DNA of 64,000 nucleotides. Origin: Gammaproteobacteria bacterium. GTDB taxonomy: Bacteria > Pseudomonadota > Gammaproteobacteria > Steroidobacterales > Woeseiaceae. The translations under genes were made by a program, and so were the position numbers. Shown here in pieces: positions 1 through 10,021 of this stretch; positions within the stretch are counted from its first letter, which is position 1, and the number at the start of each line of letters is the position of its first letter. Below the pieces are notes generated by a model. The model saw nothing but the letters and a program-made list of their open reading frames with translations, was not told where the DNA came from and did no database searches. The stretch spans positions 47,450-111,449 of the forward strand of contig JAHEFG010000007.1 in NCBI GenBank assembly GCA_024640305.1, in the 5' to 3' direction.

Positions 1-1
1 G

Positions 2-541
2 ATCTGGATCGACCTTGAGATGACTGGTCTTGATACGGCGGCCGATACGATTATCGAAATTGCGACCATCGTTACGGACAGGCACCTCAATGAGCTCGCG
101 GAAGGACCAGTGCTTGCGATTGGTCAGCCGAAAACCGTGATGGACAGCATGGACGAATGGAACACGCGGCAGCACGGTGAGTCCGGCCTTATCGACAGGG
201 TGCTCAAGAGTGACGTGAGTGCAAGAAAGGCGGAACTTGCGACGCTGGAGTTCCTGTCGCACTGGGTGGATGCTGGTGTGTCGCCGATGTGTGGCAACAG
301 CATTTGCCAGGATCGTCGTTTTCTGGCGCGCGAGATGCCTGAGCTGGAGCGTTATTTCCACTATCGAAATCTTGATGTCAGCACATTGAAAATTCTGGCA
401 CAGCACTGGGCTCCCGATATTGCATCTGGATTCAGTAAAGAATCGTCTCACCGCGCGCTGTCCGACATTCGCGATTCCATCGAGGAACTGATTTGGTATC
501 GCGAACACCTGTTGGATCAATCTCGCCTGCAGGGCGTATGA
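2..541 (+). CDS. orn: Oligoribonuclease, 5' end cut by window edge
   Basis: A 3'-to-5' exoribonuclease of the DEDDh family that degrades 2-5 nt RNAs (nanoRNA, pGpG) to mononucleotides in the cytoplasm. The reading frame is open from base 2 and begins [11 protein letters not shown], which carries the DxE of exonuclease motif I and normally sits a few residues from the N-terminus, so only a handful of codons are missing. Motif II ([10 protein letters not shown]) and motif III ([16 protein letters not shown], with the catalytic His and Asp) follow in the right order. The visible 179 residues match the family length of about 180. The stop codon overlaps the start of the next gene (ATGA), suggesting translational coupling. 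Confidence 0.95.
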   Translation: MWIDLEMTGLDTAADTIIEIATIVTDRHLNELAEGPVLAIGQPKTVMDSMDEWNTRQHGESGLIDRVLKSDVSARKAELATLEFLSHWVDAGVSPMCGNSICQDRRFLAREMPELERYFHYRNLDVSTLKILAQHWAPDIASGFSKESSHRALSDIRDSIEELIWYREHLLDQSRLQGV

Positions 542-1158
542 GCCACAAGCCCTTTGCCGCATCGACCGAACGCAACAGCCTGCCGATACTGGAGGTCATC
601 CGTCGCGAATTTCAGCACGCGTCGAGCGTGCTGGAGATTGGCTCCGGAACGGGCCAGCACGCAGTTTGTTTTGGCAATGCGCTGCACCATCTCGATTGGC
701 AAACCAGCGATTTAATCGAAAATCATGGGGGAATAAACGCGTGGCTGGATGAGGCCAGGTTGCCAAACGTTCACAAACCGATCGAACTCGACGTGCTGAC
801 CGCCGAAGCACTGCCACAAGACTACGATGCCGTGTTTTCAGCAAATACGGCACACATCATGAGCTATGAGGCGGTCGTGAAGATGTTCTCGCTGGTTGGC
901 GAAGCCCTCCGTGAGAATGGTATTTTTGGTTTGTACGGGCCATTTCGGCAGCGTGGCGAATTCAGTACGCAAAGTAATGCGGATTTTGACAGGTCGTTGC
1001 GCGAGCGGAACCGGGAAATGGGTATTCGAGATTTAGAGGCGCTCGACAAGCTGGGTGAGAGCGGTGGCTTGGTGCGGGAGCGCCTGTACGCGATGCCGGC
1101 GAACAATTGCCTCGCAGTCTGGAGAAAAACGGCAGGAGTTAGTGATGACAACACATAA
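538..1158 (+). CDS. DUF938 family class I SAM-dependent methyltransferase
   Basis: A 206-residue cytosolic protein of the DUF938 family, which has a class I methyltransferase fold. The SAM-binding glycine-rich motif [11 protein letters not shown] is at about residues 31-41, an acidic residue ends the second strand (TSDLIE), and [11 protein letters not shown] is typical of the family. The substrate is not known. The ATG at 538 is chosen because it overlaps the orn stop as ATGA and because the family begins close to the conserved AASTERN segment; an in-frame upstream start at 493 would lie deep inside orn. It is probably co-transcribed with orn and the downstream GFA gene. Confidence 0.85.
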   Translation: MSHKPFAASTERNSLPILEVIRREFQHASSVLEIGSGTGQHAVCFGNALHHLDWQTSDLIENHGGINAWLDEARLPNVHKPIELDVLTAEALPQDYDAVFSANTAHIMSYEAVVKMFSLVGEALRENGIFGLYGPFRQRGEFSTQSNADFDRSLRERNREMGIRDLEALDKLGESGGLVRERLYAMPANNCLAVWRKTAGVSDDNT

Positions 1159-1528
1159 AGGCGGGTGTCACTGTGGTCGTGTGCGTTTCGAAGTCGACGC
1201 GCCGGGAGATATTGAGGCAGACCAGTGTAATTGCAGCATTTGCCGCAAGTCGGGCTACCTGCACCTGATGGTGCCAAAGCAGGCTTTTCGTCTCATTTCC
1301 GGCGAAGATGACCTGCAGACTTACACATTCAACACCAACGTTGCGCAGCACTATTTCTGCAGGCATTGCGGCATTAAATCGTTCTATGTACCGCGCTCCC
1401 ACCCAACTGGCATCAGCGTCAATACTAACTGCCTGGAGCCCGAAACTATCCTGTCGTTGAAGATAACGCCGTTTGACGGCTCGAACTGGGAGGAGAATGC
1501 GCATAAATTGTCGCCGTTAAGCGACTGA
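1145..1528 (+). CDS. GFA/CENP-V family zinc-binding protein
   Basis: A 127-residue protein of the glutathione-dependent formaldehyde-activating (GFA/CENP-V/Mss4-like) family. It has the family cysteines in order: GGCHCG at the N-terminus (C8, C10), CNCSICRKSG around residues 30-38 and FCRHCGIKSF in the middle, which bind structural and catalytic zinc. Family members include GFA itself, but most bacterial copies have no proven reaction, so a formaldehyde role should not be assumed. The start overlaps the previous gene by 14 bases and has an AGGAGT ribosome-binding site just upstream, which rules out the longer in-frame extension. Confidence 0.85.
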   Translation: MTTHKGGCHCGRVRFEVDAPGDIEADQCNCSICRKSGYLHLMVPKQAFRLISGEDDLQTYTFNTNVAQHYFCRHCGIKSFYVPRSHPTGISVNTNCLEPETILSLKITPFDGSNWEENAHKLSPLSD

Positions 1529-1599
1529 TTTAGTAGATATTTAACTGGAAGGATGGTGAGCCATAATTTATAGTTGCTGCATTCGATAAATGACATAAC

Positions 1600-2280
1600 G
1601 TGATGATTGTGAACCAAAAAAAATTGGCAGTTTGCCTGCTTTGCCTGATTCCTTTAGCAAATGTCAGCGCAGAACCCGGTTGGGTCAGTGACCAGTTTGA
1701 GGTCATGCTGCGCAGCGGCCCGAGTACGAGCAACGCGATAGAACGCATGTTGCCAAGTGGTACGGCGCTGGAGGTCATTGAGCGTGATGACGAATCCGGC
1801 TACTCGAGAGTTCGCACTACGGCCGGGACGGAAGGTTGGGTACTTACGCGATACCTGATGGGTGAGCCCAGTGCCCGTGAACAACTGACCACCCTGACGA
1901 GTCGCCTGACAAATGCCAATGCACAGGGTAGTTCGCTGACATCACAGCTTGGCTCGATTAAAAGCGAGTACGATTCTGCAACGCGGCAAATCGCAAGTCT
2001 CGAACGCGAGAAGCAGCAGCTCGAGCAGGAACTGGCCGAAATCAAACGCACCGCAGCCAATGTTCTGGCGATCAATAGCCAGAACCAGCAACTGCGCGAA
2101 CAGTTAACGACCGCTGAAATCGATACTGCTACGCTTGAGCAGCAAAACCGCGAACTTTCGAGTCAGACAACAAGATATTGGTTTATGAGCGGCGCTCTTG
2201 TGCTGGTTGTCGGCATGATTCTCGGCATCTGGCTGCCACGTATCCGCTGGCAACGACGTTCTCGCTACGACCGCTTCTAA
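1600..2280 (+). CDS. Membrane-anchored SH3-domain protein, TIGR04211/YgiM type
   Basis: A 226-residue protein with an N-terminal signal peptide (about residues 1-25), a bacterial SH3 domain (about 28-88, [16 protein letters not shown] to EGWVLTRYL), a long coiled coil (about 95-190) and one C-terminal transmembrane helix (about 194-213) followed by a basic tail. This is the architecture of the TIGR04211/YgiM family, an inner-membrane protein exposed to the periplasm; its function is not established. Translation may begin at GTG 1600 or the adjacent ATG 1603. Its stop codon overlaps the stop of convergent ppsA (CTAA, 2277-2280), leaving no space for a terminator between the genes. Confidence 0.85.
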   Translation: MMIVNQKKLAVCLLCLIPLANVSAEPGWVSDQFEVMLRSGPSTSNAIERMLPSGTALEVIERDDESGYSRVRTTAGTEGWVLTRYLMGEPSAREQLTTLTSRLTNANAQGSSLTSQLGSIKSEYDSATRQIASLEREKQQLEQELAEIKRTAANVLAINSQNQQLREQLTTAEIDTATLEQQNRELSSQTTRYWFMSGALVLVVGMILGIWLPRIRWQRRSRYDRF

Positions 2281-4640
2281 ACGGCTTCGCCGGCAAGAAA
2301 CATCCAGGTCTCGATAACCGTATCCGGATTAAGCGACATGCTCTCGATGCCCTGATCGAGCAGCCAACGCGCAAGATCCGGATGGTCCGATGGGCCCTGA
2401 CCGCAAATTCCAACATACTTATTCTGCTTGCGGCAGGCTGTGATGGTCATGGCGAGCAGTGCTTTGACTGCGTCGTCGCGCTCATCGAATATGTCGGCGA
2501 CGAGAGCAGAGTCTCTATCGAGGCCGAGCGCCAGCTGCGTCATATCGTTCGATCCAATGGACATGCCGTCGAAATGCTCCAGGTACTGATCCGCCAATAA
2601 GGCATTGGTTGGCAGCTCCGACATCATGATCACCTTCAGATCGTCCTTGCCGCGTTCCAGGCCGTTGTCTGCGAGCAGTCCAATCACTTCCTTGGCCTGC
2701 TTGACCGTGCGTACGAACGGGATCATGAGTTGCACATTACGCAAGCCCATCTCGTTGCGAACCTTGAGGATGGCCGCACACTCCAGCTCGAAACAGGGGC
2801 GGAAATCTTCTGCCACGTAGCGGCCCGCGCCACGAAATCCGAGCATCGGGTTTTCTTCGTCGGGCTCGTACTTGTCACCACCGATGAGATTTGCGTACTC
2901 GTTTGACTTGAAATCCGACATGCGGACGATTACGGGCTCCGGCGCAAAGGCGGCGGCTATCGTGCCGACACCTTCGGCGAGTTTCTCGACAAAAAACTCC
3001 ACCGGGTCATTGTAGCCAGCCATCTGCTCATCAACGGCCGCTCGCGTGGCGTCATCGAGTTTGTCGTACTCCAGCAGTGCCTGCGGGTGTACGCCGATCA
3101 TTCGATTGATGATGAATTCGAGGCGCGCCAGGCCGACTCCATGGTTCGGAATGTTCGCGAAGTCGAACGCCCGATCCGGGTTGCCGACGTTCATCATTAT
3201 CTTGACCGGAATATCGGGCAGGGCGTCCAGTTCGATCATCGATTCCTCGAAATCCAGCCGACCATCGTAGATGTAACCCTCATCGCCTTCAGCACAACTG
3301 ACCGTTACGTCTATGCCATCGCTGATTATTTCGGTAGCGTTGCCGCAACCGACAACCGCCGGAATACCGAGTTCACGGGCAATAATTGCTGCATGGCAGG
3401 TACGGCCACCGCGGTTAGTTACGATAGCTGCCGCTCGCTTCATGACAGGTTCCCAGTCCGGGTCGGTCATGTCGGAAACGAGCACATCGCCGGCTTGAAT
3501 TCGGCCCATCTCGCTGACATTACGAATAATCTTGGCAGTACCGACGCCGATTTTCTGTCCTATGCTTCGGCCCGTGCAGATGACGTCGGAGTGAGCCTTT
3601 AGCGTGAAACGCTGAATACTTCGCCCACTATGACTCTGGACGGTTTCTGGCCGCGCCTGGAGAATGTAAAGCTTGCCATCGTTGCCGTCCTTGCCCCATT
3701 CAATGTCCATTGGACGACCGTAGTGCTTCTCGATTGTTACAGCCATCCGTGACAGCTCGATGATGTCTTCGTCACTGATAGAGAATTTGCGGGTATCAGT
3801 CTCGGCTACGTCTACCGTCTGCACCGTTTTCCCAGGCGTTGGATCGTCGCTGTAAATCATTTTTATGGCTTTGTCGCCGAGGTTTTTTCGCAAAATTGGG
3901 TGATGGCCCGATTCGAGAGCGGGCTTGTAAACATAGAACTCGTCCGGATTCACCGCGCCCTGGACTACTGTCTCGCCGAGTCCGTAGGACGATGTGATAA
4001 ATACGGCGTCTCTGAACCCAGTCTCGGTATCGAGCGTAAAAATGACACCGGCGGATCCGACATCACTTCGCACCATAGTCTGTACACCGGCTGATAGCGC
4101 GACATGCTTGTGATCAAAGCCCTGATGGACGCGGTAAGCGATCGCCCGATCGTTGTAAAGTGAGGCGAAAACCTGGTGAAGAGCGTCAATGAGATGTTCG
4201 AAACCACGCACATTCAGAAACGTCTCTTGCTGCCCCGCAAAGGAGGCATCCGGCAAGTCTTCCGCCGTGGCGGACGAGCGTACGGCGACCGCGATATCCT
4301 TGCCGCCCGACATGTCATCCCACGCATCCTTGATATCTTTGTGCAAGCGCTCGGGAAGGGGTGTTTCAAGAACCCAGTCGCGTATCTGCTTTCCGGCGCT
4401 CGCCAGCGCATTTATGTCGTCGACGTCGAGGTCAGTAAGGACATCAGAGATGCGCTGGTCGAGCCTATCGGTCCCCAGGAAGTCCCTGAACGCGACAGAA
4501 GTGGTTGCGAAACCACCCGGCACGGCAACGCCCAGAGCGCTTAGGTTGCTGATCATCTCTCCGAGTGAGGCGTTTTTGCCGCCCACGGTCTCAATATCGT
4601 TCATGCCAAGCTCAGCGAGCTTGATGACATATGGCTCCAA
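2277..4640 (-). CDS. ppsA: Phosphoenolpyruvate synthase
   Basis: Converts pyruvate, ATP and water to phosphoenolpyruvate, AMP and phosphate, the entry step of gluconeogenesis from C3 compounds. The 787 residues show the N-terminal ATP-grasp nucleotide-binding domain ([10 protein letters not shown] at the start, [25 protein letters not shown]), the swivelling phosphohistidine domain ([21 protein letters not shown], with the catalytic His) and the C-terminal PEP-binding TIM barrel ending in [11 protein letters not shown] with the catalytic Cys. The start is a TTG with an AAGGGAG ribosome-binding site 6-7 bases upstream; there is no in-frame ATG nearby. It is divergent from ppsR, the usual arrangement. 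Confidence 0.97.
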   Translation of the reverse strand: MEPYVIKLAELGMNDIETVGGKNASLGEMISNLSALGVAVPGGFATTSVAFRDFLGTDRLDQRISDVLTDLDVDDINALASAGKQIRDWVLETPLPERLHKDIKDAWDDMSGGKDIAVAVRSSATAEDLPDASFAGQQETFLNVRGFEHLIDALHQVFASLYNDRAIAYRVHQGFDHKHVALSAGVQTMVRSDVGSAGVIFTLDTETGFRDAVFITSSYGLGETVVQGAVNPDEFYVYKPALESGHHPILRKNLGDKAIKMIYSDDPTPGKTVQTVDVAETDTRKFSISDEDIIELSRMAVTIEKHYGRPMDIEWGKDGNDGKLYILQARPETVQSHSGRSIQRFTLKAHSDVICTGRSIGQKIGVGTAKIIRNVSEMGRIQAGDVLVSDMTDPDWEPVMKRAAAIVTNRGGRTCHAAIIARELGIPAVVGCGNATEIISDGIDVTVSCAEGDEGYIYDGRLDFEESMIELDALPDIPVKIMMNVGNPDRAFDFANIPNHGVGLARLEFIINRMIGVHPQALLEYDKLDDATRAAVDEQMAGYNDPVEFFVEKLAEGVGTIAAAFAPEPVIVRMSDFKSNEYANLIGGDKYEPDEENPMLGFRGAGRYVAEDFRPCFELECAAILKVRNEMGLRNVQLMIPFVRTVKQAKEVIGLLADNGLERGKDDLKVIMMSELPTNALLADQYLEHFDGMSIGSNDMTQLALGLDRDSALVADIFDERDDAVKALLAMTITACRKQNKYVGICGQGPSDHPDLARWLLDQGIESMSLNPDTVIETWMFLAGEAV

Positions 4641-4741
4641 TGGATGCTCCCTTGTGTTCCCGCGCAGGAAATGGACAATCGATTTCGAAAAACAGTAGTT
4701 CAGCGATGGCAGTCATCGCTGCAAATTCGGAATTATCGTCT

Positions 4742-5566
4742 ATGAACGAACGCACTGTATTCTTTCTGTCTGATCAGACCGGTGTTACTGCGGAAACGCT
4801 CGGACACAGCCTGTTAACGCAGTTTGACGGTCGGGACTTTCGGCATGTGACTGTGCCATTTATAGATTCCGAAGACAAGGCGCTCGAAGCAGTGCGCAAG
4901 ATCAATGATGCGGCTGGCAAAGACACACTCAAACCGTTGGTATTTTCCACGCTCGTGCAACCCGAATTTCGCAAGATCCTGAAACAGGCGAACGGACTGC
5001 ACCTGGACATATTCGATGTCTTTCTCGATCCACTGAAGGAGGAGTTGAAGCAGGAACCTACCTACGAATCCGGGCGCGCGCACGGTATGAGCGATATCAA
5101 CGCTTATATGAAACGCATAGAGGCGACCAATTTCGCGCTGGCTAACGACGATGGCGGCACCAGCCGAAACTACGAAATGGCGGACGTCATTCTGGTTGGA
5201 GTATCGCGATCGGGAAAAACACCGACCTGCCTGTATCTTGCTTTGCAGTATGGCGTTTACGCCGCCAACTATCCGTTAACTGAAGAAGACTTTGAATCGG
5301 GTAAACTGCCTGACTTCCTGGTGCAGCAGAAGCGCAAGCTTTACGGCCTGTCGATTACGCCCGAGCGACTGCGCCAGATTCGCAAGGAAAGACGCTCCAT
5401 GGGCAAATACTCGTCTGCGCAGCAAGTCAGCTACGAAATACGCGAGGCTAATAAACTCTTCAAGCGCTACGGAATTCCAAATGTCGATACGACTGAGTTT
5501 TCGATCGAAGAAATCGCCAGTCAAATTCTCGACAGTACCGGCGTCGAGCGGCGCGTTCGGCCCTGA
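4742..5566 (+). CDS. ppsR: PEP synthase regulatory kinase/pyrophosphorylase
   Basis: A bifunctional enzyme (DUF299) that inactivates PEP synthase by ADP-dependent phosphorylation of a threonine next to the catalytic His and reactivates it by phosphate-dependent pyrophosphorolysis. The 274 residues begin RTVFFLSDQTGVTAETLG, carry the P-loop-like VGVSRSGKTPTCLYLA at about 150-165 and the conserved ANYPLTEED segment. ATG 4742 is chosen because the family starts a few residues before VFFLSD; an in-frame ATG at 4706 would add 12 unrelated residues. The gene is divergent from its target ppsA, which supports the assignment. Confidence 0.94.
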   Translation: MNERTVFFLSDQTGVTAETLGHSLLTQFDGRDFRHVTVPFIDSEDKALEAVRKINDAAGKDTLKPLVFSTLVQPEFRKILKQANGLHLDIFDVFLDPLKEELKQEPTYESGRAHGMSDINAYMKRIEATNFALANDDGGTSRNYEMADVILVGVSRSGKTPTCLYLALQYGVYAANYPLTEEDFESGKLPDFLVQQKRKLYGLSITPERLRQIRKERRSMGKYSSAQQVSYEIREANKLFKRYGIPNVDTTEFSIEEIASQILDSTGVERRVRP

Positions 5567-5643
5567 AAATCGCCTGAGACAGGCATTTCCGGAACGTAAT
5601 TTGCACGCCTTGGGCGGCAGAACCACTGTGCTATATTGAAGTC

Positions 5644-6099
5644 ATGTTGCTCGATTGCCAGTTAGTGCCGCAGACGATAGTCAAGCCGAAGAGCTTTGTC
5701 GGCCTGATGTCCTTGTATGAGAGCAATTATCTGCGGTTGTTGCGGCTGATTCCCGAACTCGACCGGCTGGATGGCTTTTACCGGTCACGCGTAGCTGGTG
5801 ACTGCGATCTCTGTGTCGAAATCATTGAGAGGTGCAGGTACACGGTGACACTTTCTCTGACGTACTTTTTTGAGGACGAGAAAGGTCGAATCGCGGATCC
5901 CGATGTGACGGTCAGGGCCTATCTCGACGGCCAATTGGCCGAATCAATGGCACTGTCGGGTGAGCACCGGCATGCAGAGCTGCGACGCCTTGCCAGCGAA
6001 CATCGCCTTCAACTCAATGAACGGTGGCAACGTAACATCCTGTTAAACAAGTGGTTGGAATACCTGACAGACCAGGGGCACCTGGTCCTCGAAAAGTAA
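5644..6099 (+). CDS. DUF1249 domain protein (YqiB-like)
   Basis: A 151-residue cytosolic protein matching the DUF1249/YqiB family of gammaproteobacteria: an N-terminal FVGLMSLYESNYLRLLRLIP segment, a central beta-rich part (YTVTLSLTYFF, DPDVTVRAYLDGQLAE) and a C-terminal LNERWQRNILLNKWLEYLTDQGH. The function is unknown. In other genomes the family often sits near nudF/cpdA/parE, but that context is absent here; instead it stands alone between ppsR and an unknown coiled-coil gene. No strong ribosome-binding site is visible before the ATG. Confidence 0.8.
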   Translation: MLLDCQLVPQTIVKPKSFVGLMSLYESNYLRLLRLIPELDRLDGFYRSRVAGDCDLCVEIIERCRYTVTLSLTYFFEDEKGRIADPDVTVRAYLDGQLAESMALSGEHRHAELRRLASEHRLQLNERWQRNILLNKWLEYLTDQGHLVLEK

Positions 6100-6237
6100 A
6101 AGCACACCAGCATCCGTCAGTGCACAGCAGACCCTAAAACTGTCGACTCAGTCAGAGACTCTCGCATCCTCAATTGCCATCATTCGTAATCATCCACTTT
6201 GCCTGTACGCTTTTGTGCAGGGATTATGTAAAGAGGC

Positions 6238-7278
6238 ATGGCGGTGACAAGTTTGACGGCCATTTTTGGAGGCGCACAGGAAAAGCCAGAGGAGGAGAGC
6301 GAAAAGCTCCTGAATCTGTACTGGAATCGTGCCGAACTCAAAAAGGAATTCGCGAGCCTGCGCAGCGAACAGTTTCGCTTGAAGGACTGTATTAAGAGCC
6401 AGGAAGGTGCGACTGCGCGGATCCAGCAAAAACTCGATCACCTGGAACAGCTGTTACTTGACCCGGAGTGGGTCTACAACGTCCTAACCCACTATCAGCT
6501 GCAGGCACTAAACCTGCGCTGCATATCGAAACTCGGTAAATTCGCAGAACAGCTCAAGCAACAGCGCGAGCAAAAGCAGAATAAACAGCAATTGGCAGAC
6601 TGGAACGGAAGGCGAGGTGAGGAATCCGCTGAAATCGAGTCGCAGATTGGTCAAAAACGGATGCAATTGCAGACGCTCGAAGATCAACTACAGTTTGAAC
6701 GGCAGCGCTTGGTCTCGATGAGCGGGTTTGTCAGAATCTTTCGCCGTCGTTCGGTCATGAAGACCATCGACAGGCTTGCTGAGACTATAGACTGCACTCG
6801 CCTGGAAGAGGAGCAGTTATTGCTGCGGTATGACGAAGTGCAAAACCGTCTACCCCCGGATACGCAAGGTCTCGATATACCGACAAAACGATTGATAAAC
6901 TGCATGATCCTGGCCTTCGCTCAACAGCTATATCTGCACTTCGGACCCGATGGCATAGCGGGTATGGCCAGGGAGGCTGGAGAAAAAAGCGTCGGCGCGA
7001 TCAACTATGGCAGCAAGAAGGACTGCGACAGGGTGATCGCGCGAGCAGGTAAACGCTCGCAGTCATTTGAAAAAGAATCGGATTTCGCAGATGTCCTGCG
7101 GCAACGAGCCCATTTGATCGCCGAAAAGGCCCTTTACCGCAACGATGATGATGCGGTACCGGCTTCAGGCTCTGTTGCGACCGTATTCGCGATCAGCGAG
7201 GAGGGCGCCGTCAAGACGTCAGACGCAGATCTTCTGGGGCAAAACTATTGGGGTCTCGCCGGAATTCTCAGCCGCTAG
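6238..7278 (+). CDS. Unrecognised coiled-coil protein
   Basis: I do not recognise this 346-residue protein. No signal peptide or membrane helix is visible. Residues about 15-210 are rich in Glu, Gln, Lys and Arg in heptad-like patterns (two coiled coils separated near VSMSGFVRIFRRRSV, which may be a short amphipathic or membrane-touching stretch). The C-terminal 120 residues look globular, with TKRLINCMILAFAQQLYLHF and the ending GQNYWGLAGILSR. The ATG has an AAGAGG ribosome-binding site upstream. Its stop codon overlaps the stop of the convergent gene (CTAG, 7275-7278). Codon use resembles the neighbours, so recent transfer is not obvious. Confidence 0.7.
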   Translation: MAVTSLTAIFGGAQEKPEEESEKLLNLYWNRAELKKEFASLRSEQFRLKDCIKSQEGATARIQQKLDHLEQLLLDPEWVYNVLTHYQLQALNLRCISKLGKFAEQLKQQREQKQNKQQLADWNGRRGEESAEIESQIGQKRMQLQTLEDQLQFERQRLVSMSGFVRIFRRRSVMKTIDRLAETIDCTRLEEEQLLLRYDEVQNRLPPDTQGLDIPTKRLINCMILAFAQQLYLHFGPDGIAGMAREAGEKSVGAINYGSKKDCDRVIARAGKRSQSFEKESDFADVLRQRAHLIAEKALYRNDDDAVPASGSVATVFAISEEGAVKTSDADLLGQNYWGLAGILSR

Positions 7279-7691
7279 ATGTCGGTTCTGAACATTTCTC
7301 TGCGGAAGAGCGGAATACTGACGATCGAGTCACCTGGCGAGCGGGTGGTGATTTCCTCAAACCCCGAGGTCTCATCCGGTTTCCTGGCCTCGGGTTTGAT
7401 TTCTTCGTACTCGGTAAAGACAGAAGCAGGTAGAGATTCTATTGCCTCGGCTGGCTCTGGTGCAGGCTTCGCGTCATCCTTGGCACCAATTCGGTGTACC
7501 GGCGCGTCGGTCTTCTCTATCAAGTTCGGTGAGGCGGCCTCAACAGCCGCTGACGGCACTGTGTCGGTGTCCTGGTCCGACTTGCCTGTAATACCGTTGG
7601 AGGCGAGGGCGGGAAGACACCAGGCGCCTGTCATCAGCAGTGCAGCGACCCCTGCGCATCTTGAAACAGCGTGTGTCTGGTTTGACTTCAC
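7275..7691 (-). CDS. Small secreted protein of unknown function
   Basis: A 138-residue protein with a plausible Sec signal peptide (positive N-region, hydrophobic VAALLMTGAWCLPALAS, cleavage after ALA near residue 30). The mature part is low-complexity, rich in Pro, Glu, Ala and Ser, with no recognisable domain, and is likely disordered in the periplasm. The start is GTG with GGAG five bases upstream. A promoter-like pair (TTGCAA, 16 bases, TATACT on the minus strand) and an 8+8 inverted repeat lie just upstream. An open frame exists on the opposite strand, but the signal peptide, the ribosome-binding site and the promoter favour this strand. Confidence 0.6.
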   Translation of the reverse strand: MKSNQTHAVSRCAGVAALLMTGAWCLPALASNGITGKSDQDTDTVPSAAVEAASPNLIEKTDAPVHRIGAKDDAKPAPEPAEAIESLPASVFTEYEEIKPEARKPDETSGFEEITTRSPGDSIVSIPLFRREMFRTDI

Positions 7692-7717
7692 GAGCTCTCC
7701 AATATGAACCCCGGCTA

Positions 7718-7741
7718 GGTGTTATGGTGGAGTATAACACC
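7718..7741. promoter_or_regulatory. Inverted repeat overlapping a promoter-like sequence
   Basis: GGTGTTAT, an 8-base spacer, then ATAACACC: a perfect 8-base inverted repeat. On the minus strand it overlaps a candidate -10 (TATACT, 7736-7731) placed 16 bases from a candidate -35 (TTGCAA, 7758-7753), about 30 bases upstream of the GTG at 7691. The geometry fits a repressor operator; which protein would bind is unknown. Confidence 0.4.
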
Positions 7742-7765
7742 AACATACCGACTTGCAAATTCAGC

Positions 7766-9877
7766 TCAGGGGATGGCTTGTGCTGTGCGTTCCGGCACGG
7801 CTGCAATCTCCCGAAGCAAGGCCAAGTCTGTAACAATGCCTGCCGCCTGGTCAAGCTGAATGTCTGGTCGATCGTCTTCTTCCAGATCTTCCAGGCTCTC
7901 TATTGCTTCCAGTGAGAGTGCCGCGCGCCGTTCATTTTCGAGTTCCAATGCACGCTTCATCTGCGATTCTCGTTCCGCCCGGCGTGCCTCGATGTTCAGC
8001 GAAACAGATTTTCGGGAGCGTGATTCGCGGTCGTCCTCAATGAACTGAGTGAGATAGTTGAAGTTCGGATCCTCTTTCGAGCGTTCATCGTAATTCGCGG
8101 TCAACGACTCAATTGTATTTTGCAGTGGTTGTCCTGCCCGGAATCGGGTAGTTGCAATCGTGTCCCAGGGAAGGGCGCTGTCCCGAACACTTTCGCCGAC
8201 AGATTCCGAGTCAATCGCTGATGGCAGCCTGATGTCGGGCTCGACGCCTCGATGTTGTGTGCTTTCACCGGTGACTCGATAGTATTTGCCGATTGTGAGC
8301 GTGAGCTGACCAAAGCCCTCGTCATCTTCGGGTTGCAGGTACTGGTCCAGGGAGTACAGATTTTGCACAGTACCCTTGCCGAACGTTTCCTGGCCGATGA
8401 TGACACCACGCGCATAGTCCTGAATGGCCGCTGCGAAGATTTCCGATGCGGAGGCGCTGAATCGGTTGACGAGAACCGCCAATGGGCCGTTATAAGCGAC
8501 GCGCGGAACCGGATCCGGGTCATCAAGTCGGCTGATCCGTGCGTTGGCGTTTCGTAACTGCACTACCGGCCCGTTATCGATGAATAGTCCGGAGAGTGCG
8601 GTGGCTTCCGTAAGATGACCGCCACCATTGTTGCGCAGGTCGATAATCAGTCCATCGATGCCCTTCGCCTCAAGTTCGCCGATGAGCCGTTTGACATCCT
8701 TGGTAGTGCTGGCGTAGTCCTTGTCACCGTTAGTCAGCGCCCGGTAGTCGCGGTAGAAGCTGGGCACCTCAATCACGCCGATCGACCAGTCACGGCCGTC
8801 GCGGGGGATAGTGACAATCTCGCTCTTGGCGGCTTGCTCTTCAAGGCGCACCTGGCCGCGATTAAGTTGCAGAACTTTCTCGCTATTGCCGGGGAGGGTG
8901 CCGGCCGGAATGATCTGTAAGCGCACAACCGTATTTGCTTTGCCCCGAATCAGGTCGACGACGTCGTCAAGTCGCCAGCCGATGACATCGACCATCTCGC
9001 CGTCCACACCTTGCGCGACTCCGATGATTTTATCGTTGGGTTCGAGCGTGCCGTCAATCGCAGCAGGCCCGCCGGGAATGATGTTAACGATGTGTACGTA
9101 GTCGTCTTCGGACTGCAGTGACGCGCCGATGCCGACGTACGACAGGCTCATCATGATGCGATATTCCTCGGAGTTTCTCGGCGACAGATAACTCGAATGC
9201 GGATCCAGTGTGTGGGCGAATGCATTCATAAACGTTTCGAACACGTCGTCGCTCTTCAGCTGATCCATTCTTTTCAGGTAGCGTGCGTAACGCTTTCTAA
9301 GCACCTCGCGAGAGTCTTCCCAGGGCTTTTCGGCCAACGCCAGGTTAAGCACGTCATTCTTGACCCGCATACGCCATACTTCGTCGAGTTCCGCTGATGT
9401 TTTTGCCCAGGGAGTTTCACTGCGATCGAACTGGTATTCCTCTTCGACCGTCAGGTCCGGTTCTTCTTCGAGTAGCGTCAGCGCATACTGGAATCGCTCT
9501 CGCACTCGCGTTCGGTAAATCGAGAACATGTCGAATACCGGATTGAGCGGCTCATTGCGAACAATGTCATCAAGTTTGTACCGATACTTTTCGAAGAATT
9601 CGATGTCGCTGGCTAACAGGTAAACGTGGTTACGATCGATTGACTCGATGTAACGATCCATTACGCGCGAAGACAGGTCGTCGTCTACAGGGATGTGGAG
9701 ATAATGGGATTTTTGAACAAACTGTGTGACCAGTTGGCCAATATCTTCATGGCGAGGTTCCGGTGCCAATATTTCGTCCGCCTGGACATTGAGCGTGCTC
9801 GCTACGCTATGCGACGCAAACAGTACTGTTGCAAGGGCGGCCAGCCAGTGAATACGACGGTTCTCAACGGCTTTCAA
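7766..9877 (-). CDS. prc: Carboxy-terminal processing (tail-specific) protease
   Basis: A periplasmic serine protease of family S41 (Prc/Tsp/CtpA) that degrades proteins from their C-terminus and acts on envelope proteins such as murein hydrolases. Visible parts are a signal peptide (hydrophobic LAALATVLFASHSVAS), a Prc N-terminal domain, a PDZ domain (about 235-320, GIGASLQSEDDYVHIVNIIPGGPA), the catalytic core with nucleophile Ser in NRFSASASEIFAAA and Lys in ETFGKGTVQ, and a C-terminal DUF3340-like region. The length of about 703 fits the Prc class. TTG 9877 is chosen because GGAG lies 5-6 bases upstream; TTG 9889, which contains that GGAG, is the alternative. No ATG is available in frame. 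Confidence 0.94.
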   Translation of the reverse strand: MKAVENRRIHWLAALATVLFASHSVASTLNVQADEILAPEPRHEDIGQLVTQFVQKSHYLHIPVDDDLSSRVMDRYIESIDRNHVYLLASDIEFFEKYRYKLDDIVRNEPLNPVFDMFSIYRTRVRERFQYALTLLEEEPDLTVEEEYQFDRSETPWAKTSAELDEVWRMRVKNDVLNLALAEKPWEDSREVLRKRYARYLKRMDQLKSDDVFETFMNAFAHTLDPHSSYLSPRNSEEYRIMMSLSYVGIGASLQSEDDYVHIVNIIPGGPAAIDGTLEPNDKIIGVAQGVDGEMVDVIGWRLDDVVDLIRGKANTVVRLQIIPAGTLPGNSEKVLQLNRGQVRLEEQAAKSEIVTIPRDGRDWSIGVIEVPSFYRDYRALTNGDKDYASTTKDVKRLIGELEAKGIDGLIIDLRNNGGGHLTEATALSGLFIDNGPVVQLRNANARISRLDDPDPVPRVAYNGPLAVLVNRFSASASEIFAAAIQDYARGVIIGQETFGKGTVQNLYSLDQYLQPEDDEGFGQLTLTIGKYYRVTGESTQHRGVEPDIRLPSAIDSESVGESVRDSALPWDTIATTRFRAGQPLQNTIESLTANYDERSKEDPNFNYLTQFIEDDRESRSRKSVSLNIEARRAERESQMKRALELENERRAALSLEAIESLEDLEEDDRPDIQLDQAAGIVTDLALLREIAAVPERTAQAIP

Positions 9878-10021
9878 ATTTATCTCCAATCATAATGAAA
9901 CAGTTTTGTAGCAACATTAATTCGGCTAGGCTAGATGCCTTGCGCGTTCTGATCAAGGGCGTACTGTGCATTAATCACCAGCTCTTCATGCTGGCAAATA
10001 TACCATTTTGGAAAGTTTATC

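Noticed and set aside
7279..7707. Plus-strand frame opposite the small secreted protein
   Set aside because: No signal peptide or ribosome-binding site, begins at the very end of the upstream gene; the minus strand has promoter, ribosome-binding site and signal peptide.
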